From contig NZ_NTMG01000013.1 in the NCBI RefSeq assembly GCF_002487355.1, positions 1 through 35,373 on the forward strand: a stretch of DNA of 35,373 nucleotides. Direction: 5' to 3'. Under the pieces are notes generated by a model. That model saw only the letters and a list, made by a program, of their open reading frames with translations. It was not told where the DNA came from and did no database searches. A program made the position numbers and the translations under genes. The number at the start of each line of letters is the position of its first letter. Position 1 is the stretch's first letter. The DNA comes from Candidatus Methanoperedens sp. BLZ2 (GTDB taxonomy: Archaea > Halobacteriota > Methanosarcinia > Methanosarcinales > Methanoperedenaceae). Below are positions 18,078 to 26,569 of the stretch, piece by piece.

Positions 18078-18371
18078 TTATTTACCGGATTCTTCATAAA
18101 TGATTTTTTCCTTCTCTCTCTTCAGGTCCATTTCACGGCGCGCGATGGCTTTCATTGCTTCCGAGGGTTTTACGGTCACCTGTATCCTGTGCTTCCTGTC
18201 ACTCATATAAGCAGCATAACCATAGACCATATACACAATGAATGCTGCCGGGATAATGAACAACCATCCTGCGGTAAAGGCAAGGAATGTTTCAGCCGGG
18301 TAATAATATGCCGATACCATAGTGGCGCCCCCAAGAAACAGGGCTGCGATGTATTTTACTCGATGATCCAT
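18078..18371 (-). CDS. Small membrane protein with two transmembrane helices
   Basis: The product is 97 aa from the ATG at 18371, which has GTGAT as ribosome binding site; an in-frame codon five positions earlier is less likely. Two hydrophobic helices (about residues 7-24 and 28-50) are followed by a charged C-terminal tail rich in Lys, Arg and Glu (REMDLKREKEKIIYEESGK). Function is unknown. It converges on the FAD oxidoreductase gene, with its stop directly after that gene's stop. Confidence 0.65.
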   Translation of the reverse strand: MDHRVKYIAALFLGGATMVSAYYYPAETFLAFTAGWLFIIPAAFIVYMVYGYAAYMSDRKHRIQVTVKPSEAMKAIARREMDLKREKEKIIYEESGK

Positions 18372-18563
18372 AAAAATCACACTCAAATATCATTATGTGA
18401 TGACAATGTTAAAAGAATATTTGGTGGTGGATTTAGCGGTTATGAACCTGTTGCGTCACGATCTTTAAGATATGCACTTTTTGCGCCATGTTATTTGGAA
18501 TATGAACTTTATCTGCCATATGAGCGATTATTGAGAAATAATATTGGGATTGTCATCATAATT

Positions 18564-18707
18564 TTAACACGTTATATCAGCAATGATTTCAAGTAATTCA
18601 TTGTCTGGCAGCCGATTCTTATTCCGGCGGTTTCTATGATGACCCTTCGAGTTATACCGTTTGTGAGAAGAAAAGCCAGCAGAACATTCGTATCAATGAT
18701 TATCATT
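18564..18707 (-). pseudogene. Decayed VapC-like PIN-domain toxin remnant
   Basis: The ATG at 18707 opens with MIIIDTNVLLAFLLT, the first strand and metal-binding Asp of PIN-domain (VapC) nucleases. After residue 15 the frame becomes basic and unlike PIN, then ends with DNELLEIIADITC, close to the central PIN helix. An alternative frame shows NGIT-like PIN sequence right after a run of four A residues, which suggests a frameshift plus an internal deletion. Total length is 47 aa against about 130-150 for an intact VapC, and the last catalytic acids are missing. It cannot be active as read. Confidence 0.6.
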
Positions 18708-18858
18708 TATTCTTCTCGGAACGCCATCTATTGACCATTTCTTCGATATCTTTCTCTTCTAATCCTTCCACTTTATCAAATTCTTTAAGTAACTTTTTAT
18801 CAAGTCTAAAAATTACCTGAGTTTCTACCAAGAAATTGTCAGATGCACAAAAAAGCAT
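18694..18858 (-). CDS. Short antitoxin-like ORF upstream of the PIN remnant
   Basis: The frame from ATG 18858 gives 54 aa: MLFCASDNFLVETQVIFRLD, then a helical acidic stretch KEFDKVEGLEEKDIEEMVNR and a short basic end. It overlaps the PIN start by 14 bases, the usual VapB-VapC arrangement. The VIFRLDKKLLKEFDKV part resembles a ribbon-helix-helix beginning, so it may be the partner antitoxin, now orphaned. A start at an internal TTG is equally possible. Confidence 0.45.
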
Positions 18859-19165
18859 GGTAGCAGTTCTGGAAAAAAGGAAGGAGCCGCCTAAAACAAT
18901 TGAGGAGTGTGTTGGGTGGCTCCCCCCAATGAATGTTTTTCACCCGGCTTAATCCTATGCATGATGATGTGATTGGTCACAATGATCACACTTCATTTTT
19001 TTGCTCATTTTCGGATTTGGATATTCTGCAAAGATGCAATCGCCTTGTCATATTGGCCCGGTTACAAAGTTGTTGTGTATTGTTAATATTTCTAACACAA
19101 TTCAAATGACTGATTGGAACTGAAATCCAAGAATCTATATCACAAAGAGATCATGATAATATAAA
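18859..19165 (+). other. 307-base gap with a hairpin and a short unlikely ORF
   Basis: No convincing gene is present. An inverted repeat ggagccgcc (18883-18891) / ggtggctcc (18915-18923) can pair over nine positions with one weak pair. A 31-codon plus-strand frame from ATG 18857 to a TAA near 18952 (MVAVLEKRKEPPKTIEECVG at its start) spans it; it may be a gene fragment. The right end holds the VIT gene promoter. Confidence 0.35.
19134..19141 (+). promoter_or_regulatory. TATA box of the VIT/CCC1 gene
   Basis: tctatatc lies about 25-32 bases before the ATG at 19166, which has no ribosome binding site. This spacing predicts a leaderless transcript, common in archaea. Confidence 0.45.
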
Positions 19166-19669
19166 ATGAATAGCAAATACCCGAATCAACTGGTGACAGG
19201 GGTCAGTTTTGGAATAACTTCGGGAGTGATCACAGCTCTTGGGATGATCGTTGGCTTGCATGAAGCCACTTCTTCAAGATTGGCGGTATTTGCAGGGATC
19301 GTGGTCATGGCAATAGCTGACGGAATGGCAGATGCCGCCGGCTTCCATGTTGTTGAGGAGGCTGAATTAGAGAACGGAAAAGCTAAACATAGTTCAAGGG
19401 AAGTGTGGATGACAACCTTTTTCACATTTCTTGGGGTTTGCGGTTTTATACTGACTTTTGCCGTTCCGATTTTGATTTATGATCTGGGATTTGCAGTTAT
19501 TGTTGATATTGTCTGGGGGATATTGCTTATAGTTGCACTTAATATTTATATCGCAAAATTAAAGAATGAAAGCGCGATCAAACTTGTTATCGAGCATGTT
19601 TCCCTTGCCGTAGTTGTAATAACCATCTCATATTTTACAGGAAAATTAATAAGTGGATGGATTCAATAA
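19166..19669 (+). CDS. VIT1/CCC1-type transmembrane metal (Fe/Mn) transporter
   Basis: The 167-aa membrane protein has about five helices and starts with GVSFGITSGVITALGMIVGL, a VIT1/CCC1 family signature. MAIADGMADAAGFHVVEEAE follows, where acidic residues on the second helix line the metal path. It is shorter than yeast CCC1 and plant VIT1 (about 230-320 aa) and lacks a large cytoplasmic metal-binding insert; the loop ENGKAKHSSREVW is all that remains. The likely role is export of ferrous iron or manganese from the cytoplasm. It is a single gene converging on the regulator-like gene, 14 bases away. Confidence 0.82.
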   Translation: MNSKYPNQLVTGVSFGITSGVITALGMIVGLHEATSSRLAVFAGIVVMAIADGMADAAGFHVVEEAELENGKAKHSSREVWMTTFFTFLGVCGFILTFAVPILIYDLGFAVIVDIVWGILLIVALNIYIAKLKNESAIKLVIEHVSLAVVVITISYFTGKLISGWIQ

Positions 19670-19683
19670 TCTCAGTATTAAAT

Positions 19684-21126
19684 TCAAGGCAACCTTATGA
19701 CCACTTCGCACAGTTTATCGCCGTGAGATATCAATTTCTTGATATCCAATATTGCCTTGTTCCCAAAAGCATAATTCAGCGCACCCTTGAAGGCTTCTCT
19801 GGATGTATTACATGTATATTTGTCAAATTTGTTCCCTTCTGTGGCTATATGGCATTTCCTTATAGTATATAGCAGATTTTTTCCATCTAATTTCCATTCA
19901 CTTTCTGTATGGATCTTTGAATTTATTATTTCAAAAACGGTTTTAAACTTTTCCAGGTCCCAGTTCTTGATACCGTTCTCTTTTTCATATTCCTGCATTA
20001 ACGAAGTTCCGATCTTTCGTCCTAAAGCTATAAAGGATAATGGAATATCCGGAATGTCTCTTAATCCTTTTAAAAAAGTCATGAACATTAGCAATTCCTG
20101 GTCAAAACTTGTCCTGCTTGTTTTCAAATTATCAACTATCTCATTGACTTTCAGACCTACATCAGGCCTGTGGGTCAATACTATCATGTTGGCCGTTGTT
20201 TTGGGATCGAATAAATGACCATTTGCTTCTAATAGCAGGACAAGTGTTTTTTTTATTTTTTCAATTGCTTCATTGGACCTGTAACTATGAAATATAATTA
20301 AATTATCGTTATCGATCTCTACTTTGTCAATTACCCTGGAAGTTTCATAAACCTCTTTTATTAATAAAAGCATCTCTTTTAAAGGTATTTCCTGTATCGG
20401 TTTTTTTGCCAGGTTTTCGATACTTATCTCACCAAGTGGTATATTATTGGAAAGCAGGTCTTCAAAAAAATTCCTGTGAACTGTAACCATATTATAATTA
20501 CTTAACAGGTGTCTTTTAACTATTGCCTTCCAGAAAGCTGGGCGGCTTTTTATTCCTTTTATTATCTCATCCATATCCCCAAAAAAAGTAAGAAGGCTGT
20601 TTGTGGCTTCTTTTTTAGTTGATCTTGCAAGTTCAATCCGGATACATTCATTAATATTAAAAACAGACATTATCTCAAGAGGTATTTTTTCAAGAGAATT
20701 CTTAACCATATATTGTGATAACATGCGGGCGACGGTTCGTATCTTATTTGTTTCCCCTCTTAATTCTATCATGACACCGCTTGGTAATGTATCATTATCA
20801 TATTTGAATTCAATATTAATATCCCATTCAAGTTCCTTGAACCTGCAATTAAGACAATCTTCCAGTTTCCTTATAGAATTGATCAATATAGGATCCAGCA
20901 ATTCATCCAGTATATTGTCAGGGATAAGCGTACCATCGACCTCTGTCAGCATCCATTTTAAGAAGGAAGTATCTACTGCTGATGAATTATTCGGAAAAAC
21001 AGATTTACCGTTACGATCGATAACCTCTCTTATTGCAGCGCTGAAATTCCCATTATGCCTTTCCAGTTGCGGCTTTAATTTATCGACACATTCTTTGTCA
21101 ATGGATATATGCTTTGTAACTATCAT
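19684..21126 (-). CDS. Putative regulator with RHH-like N-terminus and V4R-like C-terminus
   Basis: The 480-aa protein begins with a short ribbon-helix-helix-like segment (MIVTKHISIDKECVDKLKPQ, then HNGNFSAAIREVIDRNGK), as in DNA-binding antitoxins and NikR-type regulators. A long, mainly helical middle (about 60-400) has no recognised domain. The last 60 residues (CHIATEGNKFDKYTC, AFKGALNYAFGNKA and ISHGDKLCEVVIRL) follow the spacing of a V4R/heme-NO-binding-like small-molecule domain, with three Cys residues. A ligand-responsive transcription regulator is plausible. It is transcribed divergently from trpS across 228 bases. The domain assignments are by eye. Confidence 0.55.
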   Translation of the reverse strand: MIVTKHISIDKECVDKLKPQLERHNGNFSAAIREVIDRNGKSVFPNNSSAVDTSFLKWMLTEVDGTLIPDNILDELLDPILINSIRKLEDCLNCRFKELEWDINIEFKYDNDTLPSGVMIELRGETNKIRTVARMLSQYMVKNSLEKIPLEIMSVFNINECIRIELARSTKKEATNSLLTFFGDMDEIIKGIKSRPAFWKAIVKRHLLSNYNMVTVHRNFFEDLLSNNIPLGEISIENLAKKPIQEIPLKEMLLLIKEVYETSRVIDKVEIDNDNLIIFHSYRSNEAIEKIKKTLVLLLEANGHLFDPKTTANMIVLTHRPDVGLKVNEIVDNLKTSRTSFDQELLMFMTFLKGLRDIPDIPLSFIALGRKIGTSLMQEYEKENGIKNWDLEKFKTVFEIINSKIHTESEWKLDGKNLLYTIRKCHIATEGNKFDKYTCNTSREAFKGALNYAFGNKAILDIKKLISHGDKLCEVVIRLP

Positions 21127-21323
21127 GGTGCCTAAACCTTTCCATAAGGTTTGAATATACCCGTTTTTCCCCGTTTTGCCGTTTTTCCCTTTTGCACGAA
21201 TAAAAAATTTTTAAGTTAGACAAAACCTACAAGGTGGTTTTACCTGTTGATGTTATACTTTCATTTTATAACGTATATATTTTTCTATTTTGAAAACAGA
21301 ACTTTTATTGACTCATGATAAAC

Positions 21324-21334
21324 TTTACATATTT
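21324..21334 (+). promoter_or_regulatory. TATA box of trpS
   Basis: TTTACATATTT lies 21-31 bases before the trpS ATG at 21355. The short spacing and the lack of a ribosome binding site predict a leaderless message. Confidence 0.5.
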
Positions 21335-21354
21335 ACAAGCCCTGAATAGGGCAC

Positions 21355-22644
21355 ATGACCACTCTTGACCCCTGGGGCGTTGTCAAAATCGATAATTATT
21401 CAAAACTGTTTGATGAGTTCGGGATTTCAAAGTTTGACGACCTGCTCGGAAAGATAAAGAACCCGCACAGGTACATGCGCAGGCATGTCATATTCGGGCA
21501 CAGGAGCTATGACTCTGTCCTTCGTGCGATGCTATCTGGAAAACCTTTTGCGGCATTGAGCGGATTTATGCCTTCGGGAAAGGCACATCTGGGACATAAA
21601 ATGGTCATGGAAGAGATCATCTGGCACCAGCAGCAGGGCGGGGATGCGTTCCTTGCTATTGCGGACATGGAAGCGCATGCCGTCAGGGGAAAAAGCTGGA
21701 AGGATTGCAGGGAACTGGGGATAAATGAATATATATTAAGCGCAATAGCTCTTGGTCTTGAGCCTGGTGCGCATATTTATTTCCAGTCAGGGTTCAAGCC
21801 TGTGAGAGACCTGTCATTTGAACTTGGCATTAAAGCGAATTTCTCTGAGCTTTCTGCCATATATGGTTTTTCGGGTGAGACAAATATTGCGCACATGGTG
21901 AGCGCGCTTACGCAAAGTGCTGACATCCTGCATCCTCAATTGAAGGAATTCGGCGGTCCCAAACCTGTAGTTATTCCGGTAGGCTCTGATCAGGACCCGC
22001 ATATCAGGCTGACAAGGGGGCTTGCTTATAAAACAAATATGTTTATGGTCGAAGAACGCCGCGCAGAGAATGGATTGATCAGCGTCCGGGGAAAAGCAGC
22101 ATCAAAGGAAGCCCTGAAGGAAATTGCAAAGCGCACAGGCGGCAAACTATACGAAGAGCATGTGGATATTTCCGGACGAACACTGGATGAAGTGGAATCA
22201 GTTGTTCGGGAAGTAGAACTGAAACATGGCGGTTATGCCTTCATGCCCCCTGCCTCCACATATCACAAATTCATGACAGGACTCCAGGGCGGTAAAATGT
22301 CAAGCAGCATCCCTGAAAGCTATATAGCCCTCACGGATAAACCCGAAGATGGGGCAAAGAAAGTAATGCGGGCAATAACGGGCGGCAGGGTGACGCTTGA
22401 AGAGCAGAAAAAGCTTGGCGGTGAGCCTGATAAATGCAGCGTGTATGAATTATTGCTTTACCATCTTGTAGAAGACGATAATGAGCTTCTGGAGGTTTAT
22501 AAGGATTGTGTGGGAGGCACGCGCGTATGCGGAAATTGCAAGAAATTTACGGCAGAGCTAATGCGTGGTTTCCTGAAAGACCACCAGGAGAAGAGAGAGG
22601 CGGCTAAGGAGAGGTTGGGGGAGTTCGGGTTGAGTATCACATAG
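21355..22644 (+). CDS. trpS: Tryptophanyl-tRNA synthetase, archaeal type
   Basis: The 429-aa class I aminoacyl-tRNA synthetase charges tRNA-Trp in the cytoplasm. The HIGH motif appears as HLGH at residues 78-81 within [14 protein letters not shown], and the KMSKS loop as KMSSS at 314-318 within [11 protein letters not shown]. The N-terminal extension (residues 1-60, [20 protein letters not shown]) is characteristic of archaeal/eukaryotic TrpRS rather than the compact bacterial form. A C-terminal CGNCKKF segment precedes the last helix. It is monocistronic, with its own TATA box, and its 3' end overlaps the convergent repeat-protein gene by 8 bases. Confidence 0.96.
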   Translation: MTTLDPWGVVKIDNYSKLFDEFGISKFDDLLGKIKNPHRYMRRHVIFGHRSYDSVLRAMLSGKPFAALSGFMPSGKAHLGHKMVMEEIIWHQQQGGDAFLAIADMEAHAVRGKSWKDCRELGINEYILSAIALGLEPGAHIYFQSGFKPVRDLSFELGIKANFSELSAIYGFSGETNIAHMVSALTQSADILHPQLKEFGGPKPVVIPVGSDQDPHIRLTRGLAYKTNMFMVEERRAENGLISVRGKAASKEALKEIAKRTGGKLYEEHVDISGRTLDEVESVVREVELKHGGYAFMPPASTYHKFMTGLQGGKMSSSIPESYIALTDKPEDGAKKVMRAITGGRVTLEEQKKLGGEPDKCSVYELLLYHLVEDDNELLEVYKDCVGGTRVCGNCKKFTAELMRGFLKDHQEKREAAKERLGEFGLSIT

Positions 22645-22972
22645 CCCTTTTTGGTTTTATTTCGGGTTCAGGATAGGTTTTAGATTTGGGTGCGGGTTCG
22701 GGGGTTGGCTCTGGAATGGGTTCAGGTACCGGGACAGGTTTAGGTTCGGGAGTAGGTTCGGGGGTTGGCTCCGGAATGGGTTCTGGTACAGGGATAGGCC
22801 TGGGTTCCGGACTGGGTTCGGGGGTTGGCTGTGGAACGGGCTCTGGGGGGATAGGTTTAGGCTCAGGGGTCGGTTCAGGGATCGGCTCAGGAACAGGGAT
22901 CGGTTTAGGATTGGGAGGAGGTTGCTGATACTCTCTCAGTCGTTTGATTTTTTTATTGCTAAAGTCTTCCAT
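22637..22972 (-). CDS. Proline/glutamate (PEP) repeat protein
   Basis: The product is 111 aa from the ATG at 22972, with GGAGTGTGAT just ahead as ribosome binding site; a GTG five codons earlier is an alternative. After a basic lead ([14 protein letters not shown]) nearly the whole protein is PEP-type repeats such as [17 protein letters not shown], ending with KPKRAM. No signal peptide or membrane segment is visible. Such rigid, extended Pro-Glu arms occur in TonB-like spacers and wall-spanning linkers, but a stand-alone one has no clear role. The DNA repeats make length variation by slippage likely. The opposite strand reads as Gly-rich and is a shadow. Confidence 0.55.
   Translation of the reverse strand: MEDFSNKKIKRLREYQQPPPNPKPIPVPEPIPEPTPEPKPIPPEPVPQPTPEPSPEPRPIPVPEPIPEPTPEPTPEPKPVPVPEPIPEPTPEPAPKSKTYPEPEIKPKRAM
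22663..22925. repeat. Low-complexity tandem repeats encoding PEP motifs
   Basis: Short units built on ggttcgggggttggctc-like and ggaatgggttcaggta-like sequences recur about every 50-60 bases with scattered substitutions. They encode the PEP arms on the minus strand. The third-position changes suggest selection for the repeat protein rather than very recent expansion. Confidence 0.7.
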
Positions 22973-23072
22973 ATTATCACACTCCACATTTTCTTATATA
23001 ATTAATTGAGCTAACGTATATTTAACTCCTTTTCTCTTACTTAAAGGCTGAAAATATGTCGTGCAATATTTC

Positions 23073-25535
23073 TTATTCCAGTAATTCTTGATATTCCGAA
23101 AGTGTTGGAATCCTGCCAAGAACCGCGGTGATCGCGGCAAGTTCAGCCGAACCAAGATAGACCTGTGCATTTTTACCCATCCGGTTATCAAAATTACGGG
23201 TAGATGTCGAAAATACTACAGCATTATCAGCTACTCTTGCCTGGTTCCCCATGCAAAGGCTGCATCCCGGGATTTCCATTCTTGCGCCGAGTTCCTTGAA
23301 TATGGAATAGCCACCTGTTTTTTTAAGACTTTTTTCGATAAGCCTTGTAGGCGGAGCGATCCATAATTTCGATTTAATGCTGCCTGCTTTTTCAAGTATT
23401 CCGGATGCTCTGTCCAGCTGTTCGATCCCTATCATACATGACCCGATAAATACTTCGTCAATTTTAACTCCCTGCGTTTCGGATAACGGTTTGATAAAGT
23501 CAGGATCATTAGGGCAGGCAAGGAGTGGTTCATTGATAGCAGACAGATCGATTTCAAGGATCTCAGAATATTGCGCATCAGGATCAGCTTCCAGCAAAAA
23601 GGGATCATTAAGCCATTCCTGCATGGCTGCTATTCGCATCTTGAGGGCTTTTGATGCATAACCTTCCTCAATGAGCGATCTTAAAATAGATATGTTAGTT
23701 TCAAGGAAGCGTGCCACCTGTTCCTTTGAAAGCGCTATTACAGCAGCTTCGGCTGACCTTTCTGCGCTTGCATCAGTAAGTTCAAAAGCCTGCTCCACAG
23801 TAATGTCGGGAAGACCTTCCATCTCCAGTATCCTGCCATTAAAGATATTCTTTTTATTCTTTTTCGGAAGTGTCAGTTTACCCTGCTTTAATGCAAAATA
23901 AGGAATTGCATTGACAACATCACGTAAGTACAGGCCTTTTTTTAGTTTGCCCTTAAATCTTACAAGTACACTTTCAGGCATGTCAAGAGGCATTACTCCT
24001 AACGCTGCGGCAAATGCCACGAGACCGCTTCCCGCGGGAAATGAAATACCTATTGGGAACCTTGTATGACTGTCGCCTCCTGTGCCAACAGTATCGGGCA
24101 GGATCATACGGTTGAGCCATGAATGGATTATTCCGTCACCTGGTTTTAGTGCAACCCCTCCCCTGTCTTTGAAAAACTGCGAGAGTTCTTTATGCATTGC
24201 TCTGTCAGCAGGCGTCGGATATGCAGCTGTGTGGCAGAAGGATTGCATAACCAGGGGCGCCATGAATTCAAGGCATACAAGTTCCTTGATCTCATCAGCG
24301 GTCATCGGGCCTGTTGTATCCTGTGACCCGACTGTCGATATTTTTGGAAGGCATGGTTGCCCTGGACGCACGCCTGGAAGTCTGCAGGCTTTTCCCACGA
24401 TCTTCTGAGCCAGTGTATAACCGCGATTTGAAGCCGCAGGTTCCCCGGGTTTGATGAATATATCGTAATTTACACCAAGTGCAACCTGTGCTTTATTTGT
24501 GAGTTCTTTTCCTATTAAAAGCAAAAGCCTTCCGCCTGCCCTGAATTCATCAGGAAGTGTTTCAGGCTCAGGGCAAAATGACGCAATATCTTCCCCTTTT
24601 TCACCAAGTATCTTCCCATGTTTGAAATCCAGTGTAACTACATCGCCTGATCTTAGTGTTGAGACATCACATTTGACAGGAAGAGCGCCGCTGTCACGCG
24701 CCGTGTTGAAAAATATTGGCGCTATCTGGCTTCCGAGTATAAATCCGCCTTTTCGCTTGTTCGGGACACCTGGAATGTCCTGCCCTATCCACCAGATAAG
24801 GGAATTGGCTGCTGATTTCCTGCTGCTTCCTGTTCCAACAACGTCTGCTGCAAAGGCTATCGGATTTCCTTTTTTTTTAAGCTCCCTTATCTCAGAGAGT
24901 GCATCCGGGTAACGGATTTCAAGCATGGAGAGGGCATGGAGCGGGATATCGGCGCGGGTTCCGGCACGTGATGCCGGGGAAAGATCATCGGTATTTACTT
25001 CTCCCTGGACTTTAAATACGGTCACTTTTTGTGTTTCGGGGATTCCTTGTCCTCCTGTAAACCATTGCGCTTTTGCCCAGTTTTCAAGAACCTTTTTTGC
25101 GCTGGGGTTTGTAACTGAAAGCTCTTTTATCCGGTCAAAGAAACCGAAAATAAGGATCGTATTTGAAAGGGCAAAAACCGTTTCGTCCGCAAGTTCCTTA
25201 TTACCCAGCAATTCAATGAGCGTCTCAATATTATACCCTCCTTTCATCATGCCTAAAAGGGAGACTGCCTCGCGCGGCGTGAGCAGGTTAGACCTTTTTT
25301 CGCCCAGGGCAATTTTTCGCAATATTTTTGATTTTTCAAGAGCAGCAGGGTCAACACCAGGTGGAATGTGATTTTTCAGGAGTTCCAGGATAAAATCTTC
25401 CTGGCCTTCCGGGGGATCAAAAACAAGGACTGAGAGCGCTTTAACCTGTTCGGCATTCATTGGAAGCGGGGGAATTCCCTGTTTTTGCCTTTCTATGATA
25501 TGGTTTTGATAAGATTCAAGAATTTCCGGTGTCAT
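23073..25535 (-). CDS. acnB: Aconitate hydratase B (bifunctional aconitase / 2-methylisocitrate dehydratase type)
   Basis: The product is 820 aa from the ATG at 25535; a TTG nine bases earlier would add three residues. It isomerises citrate and isocitrate through a 4Fe-4S cluster, and the AcnB family can also dehydrate 2-methylisocitrate. The domain order is that of AcnB: an N-terminal HEAT-like domain (about 1-155), the swivel domain with VNTDDLSPA and VVGTGSSRKSAANSLIWWIG, then the catalytic core with HSWLNRMILPDTVGTGGDSH. Cluster ligands are the Cys in FIGSCMIG and the pair in IPGCSLCMGNQARV. Length is a little under E. coli AcnB (865). It supplies the oxidative or reductive citrate pathway. 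It stands alone, divergent from the 72-aa gene. Confidence 0.95.
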   Translation of the reverse strand: MTPEILESYQNHIIERQKQGIPPLPMNAEQVKALSVLVFDPPEGQEDFILELLKNHIPPGVDPAALEKSKILRKIALGEKRSNLLTPREAVSLLGMMKGGYNIETLIELLGNKELADETVFALSNTILIFGFFDRIKELSVTNPSAKKVLENWAKAQWFTGGQGIPETQKVTVFKVQGEVNTDDLSPASRAGTRADIPLHALSMLEIRYPDALSEIRELKKKGNPIAFAADVVGTGSSRKSAANSLIWWIGQDIPGVPNKRKGGFILGSQIAPIFFNTARDSGALPVKCDVSTLRSGDVVTLDFKHGKILGEKGEDIASFCPEPETLPDEFRAGGRLLLLIGKELTNKAQVALGVNYDIFIKPGEPAASNRGYTLAQKIVGKACRLPGVRPGQPCLPKISTVGSQDTTGPMTADEIKELVCLEFMAPLVMQSFCHTAAYPTPADRAMHKELSQFFKDRGGVALKPGDGIIHSWLNRMILPDTVGTGGDSHTRFPIGISFPAGSGLVAFAAALGVMPLDMPESVLVRFKGKLKKGLYLRDVVNAIPYFALKQGKLTLPKKNKKNIFNGRILEMEGLPDITVEQAFELTDASAERSAEAAVIALSKEQVARFLETNISILRSLIEEGYASKALKMRIAAMQEWLNDPFLLEADPDAQYSEILEIDLSAINEPLLACPNDPDFIKPLSETQGVKIDEVFIGSCMIGIEQLDRASGILEKAGSIKSKLWIAPPTRLIEKSLKKTGGYSIFKELGARMEIPGCSLCMGNQARVADNAVVFSTSTRNFDNRMGKNAQVYLGSAELAAITAVLGRIPTLSEYQELLE

Positions 25536-25620
25536 AGGATTCAAAATGGCGGTTCTTAGTATTAATTTTTTGATACTTACGATAAATTAATATTGACTAA
25601 ATGCCATACACAATGAGATT

Positions 25621-25839
25621 ATGAATTTATCCTATTTCCTCAAAAATACTGTATATGCGATTGTTTTTGGATTCATGGGCTTAATAATAGGCATATGGAC
25701 ATCAGATATGTTATATATGGTATTACTAAAAAATATTGACCGCGTGACCACTATATACATATCAGTTGGCGTGATCGTCTTGATCATACTATCCGCATCA
25801 GTTCTGGGTTTTGCAAAAGGTAAGAATTTGCTTGAATAA
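25621..25839 (+). CDS. Small two-helix membrane protein upstream of adk
   Basis: The 72-aa product has two hydrophobic helices (about residues 9-31 and 43-66: AIVFGFMGLIIGIWTSDMLY, TIYISVGVIVLIILSASVLG) and a short basic end. Function is unknown. It lies 67 bases upstream of adk, with a separate TATA-like element between, so it need not be in the same operon. There is no clear ribosome binding site, so the message may be leaderless. Confidence 0.6.
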   Translation: MNLSYFLKNTVYAIVFGFMGLIIGIWTSDMLYMVLLKNIDRVTTIYISVGVIVLIILSASVLGFAKGKNLLE

Positions 25840-25867
25840 TCTTTTTTTCGGCGTTTATTTTGAAAAG

Positions 25868-25875
25868 CTTTATTA
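25868..25875 (+). promoter_or_regulatory. TATA-like element of the adk operon
   Basis: ctttatta lies about 32-39 bases before the adk ATG at 25907. The spacing fits a message with a leader of only a few bases. Confidence 0.4.
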
Positions 25876-25906
25876 GACACACCTGACCATTACGGATTCG
25901 ATAGAG

Positions 25907-26569
25907 ATGAATATTATTTTACTTGGGCCGCCCGGAGCAGGAAAGGGCACGCAGGCCAAAAAAATACAGGAATACTATTCACTTCCCCATATTTCTACAG
26001 GGGATATCCTGCGTGAAAATATTAATAATAATACAGGTCTTGGAATAAAGGCAAAATCTTATATGTCAAGGGGCGAGCTTGTCCCGGATGAACTTTTGAT
26101 AACTCTTATCAAGGATAGATTGTCAAAAAAAGATTGCGATGAAGGATTTATGTTAGATGGTTATCCCAGGACGATCCCGCAGGCTGATGCCTTGCAGATG
26201 ATATTGACAGAATCGGGTAAGAAGATTGATGCGGTCCTTAATATCTCAGTGGATGACAACGAACTCATAAAGCGCCTGTCGGGGCGAAGAATGTGCAAAT
26301 GCGGGGCAAGTTTCCATGTTTTATTCAATAGTCCTGAAAAAGAAGACGTATGCGATGCATGCAAAGGGAAATTATACCAGCGCGAAGATGATAAACCTGA
26401 AGCCATAAGCAACAGGTTAAATGTATATAAAAAACAAACGCAGCCATTGATAGATTATTACGATAAGAAAAAAATACTCCGGACAATTGATGGAAGCAAA
26501 GATATATCACAGATTTTTGAGGAAATAAAAAAAGTATTGGAGGAATATGATAAAAAAGACACTAAATAA
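25907..26569 (+). CDS. adk: Adenylate kinase (zinc-LID type)
   Basis: The 220-aa enzyme interconverts ATP + AMP and 2 ADP. The P-loop GPPGAGKGT is at residues 7-15, the AMP-binding HISTGDILRE follows, then the DGYPRTIPQAD motif. The LID domain carries a zinc site: C130 and C132 (RRMCKCGASF) with C149 and C152 (VCDACKG). This bacterial-like long form occurs in methanogens of the Methanosarcina group and differs from the trimeric archaeal AdkA. Its 3' end overlaps the DUF106 gene by 23 bases. Confidence 0.96.
   Translation: MNIILLGPPGAGKGTQAKKIQEYYSLPHISTGDILRENINNNTGLGIKAKSYMSRGELVPDELLITLIKDRLSKKDCDEGFMLDGYPRTIPQADALQMILTESGKKIDAVLNISVDDNELIKRLSGRRMCKCGASFHVLFNSPEKEDVCDACKGKLYQREDDKPEAISNRLNVYKKQTQPLIDYYDKKKILRTIDGSKDISQIFEEIKKVLEEYDKKDTK

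Noticed and set aside
18189-18596. 135-codon plus-strand ORF
   Set aside because: It overlaps the small two-helix membrane protein gene and the PIN remnant on the other strand, and has no domain or ribosome binding site.
22686-22928. Gly-rich plus-strand ORF and possible CRISPR-like repeat
   Set aside because: It mirrors the PEP repeat gene; units are imperfect, contiguous and coding, with no spacers.
26547-26569. Possible frameshift between adk and DUF106
   Set aside because: Both proteins are full length with proper ends, and a GGAGG site precedes the second ATG; this is a normal coupled overlap.
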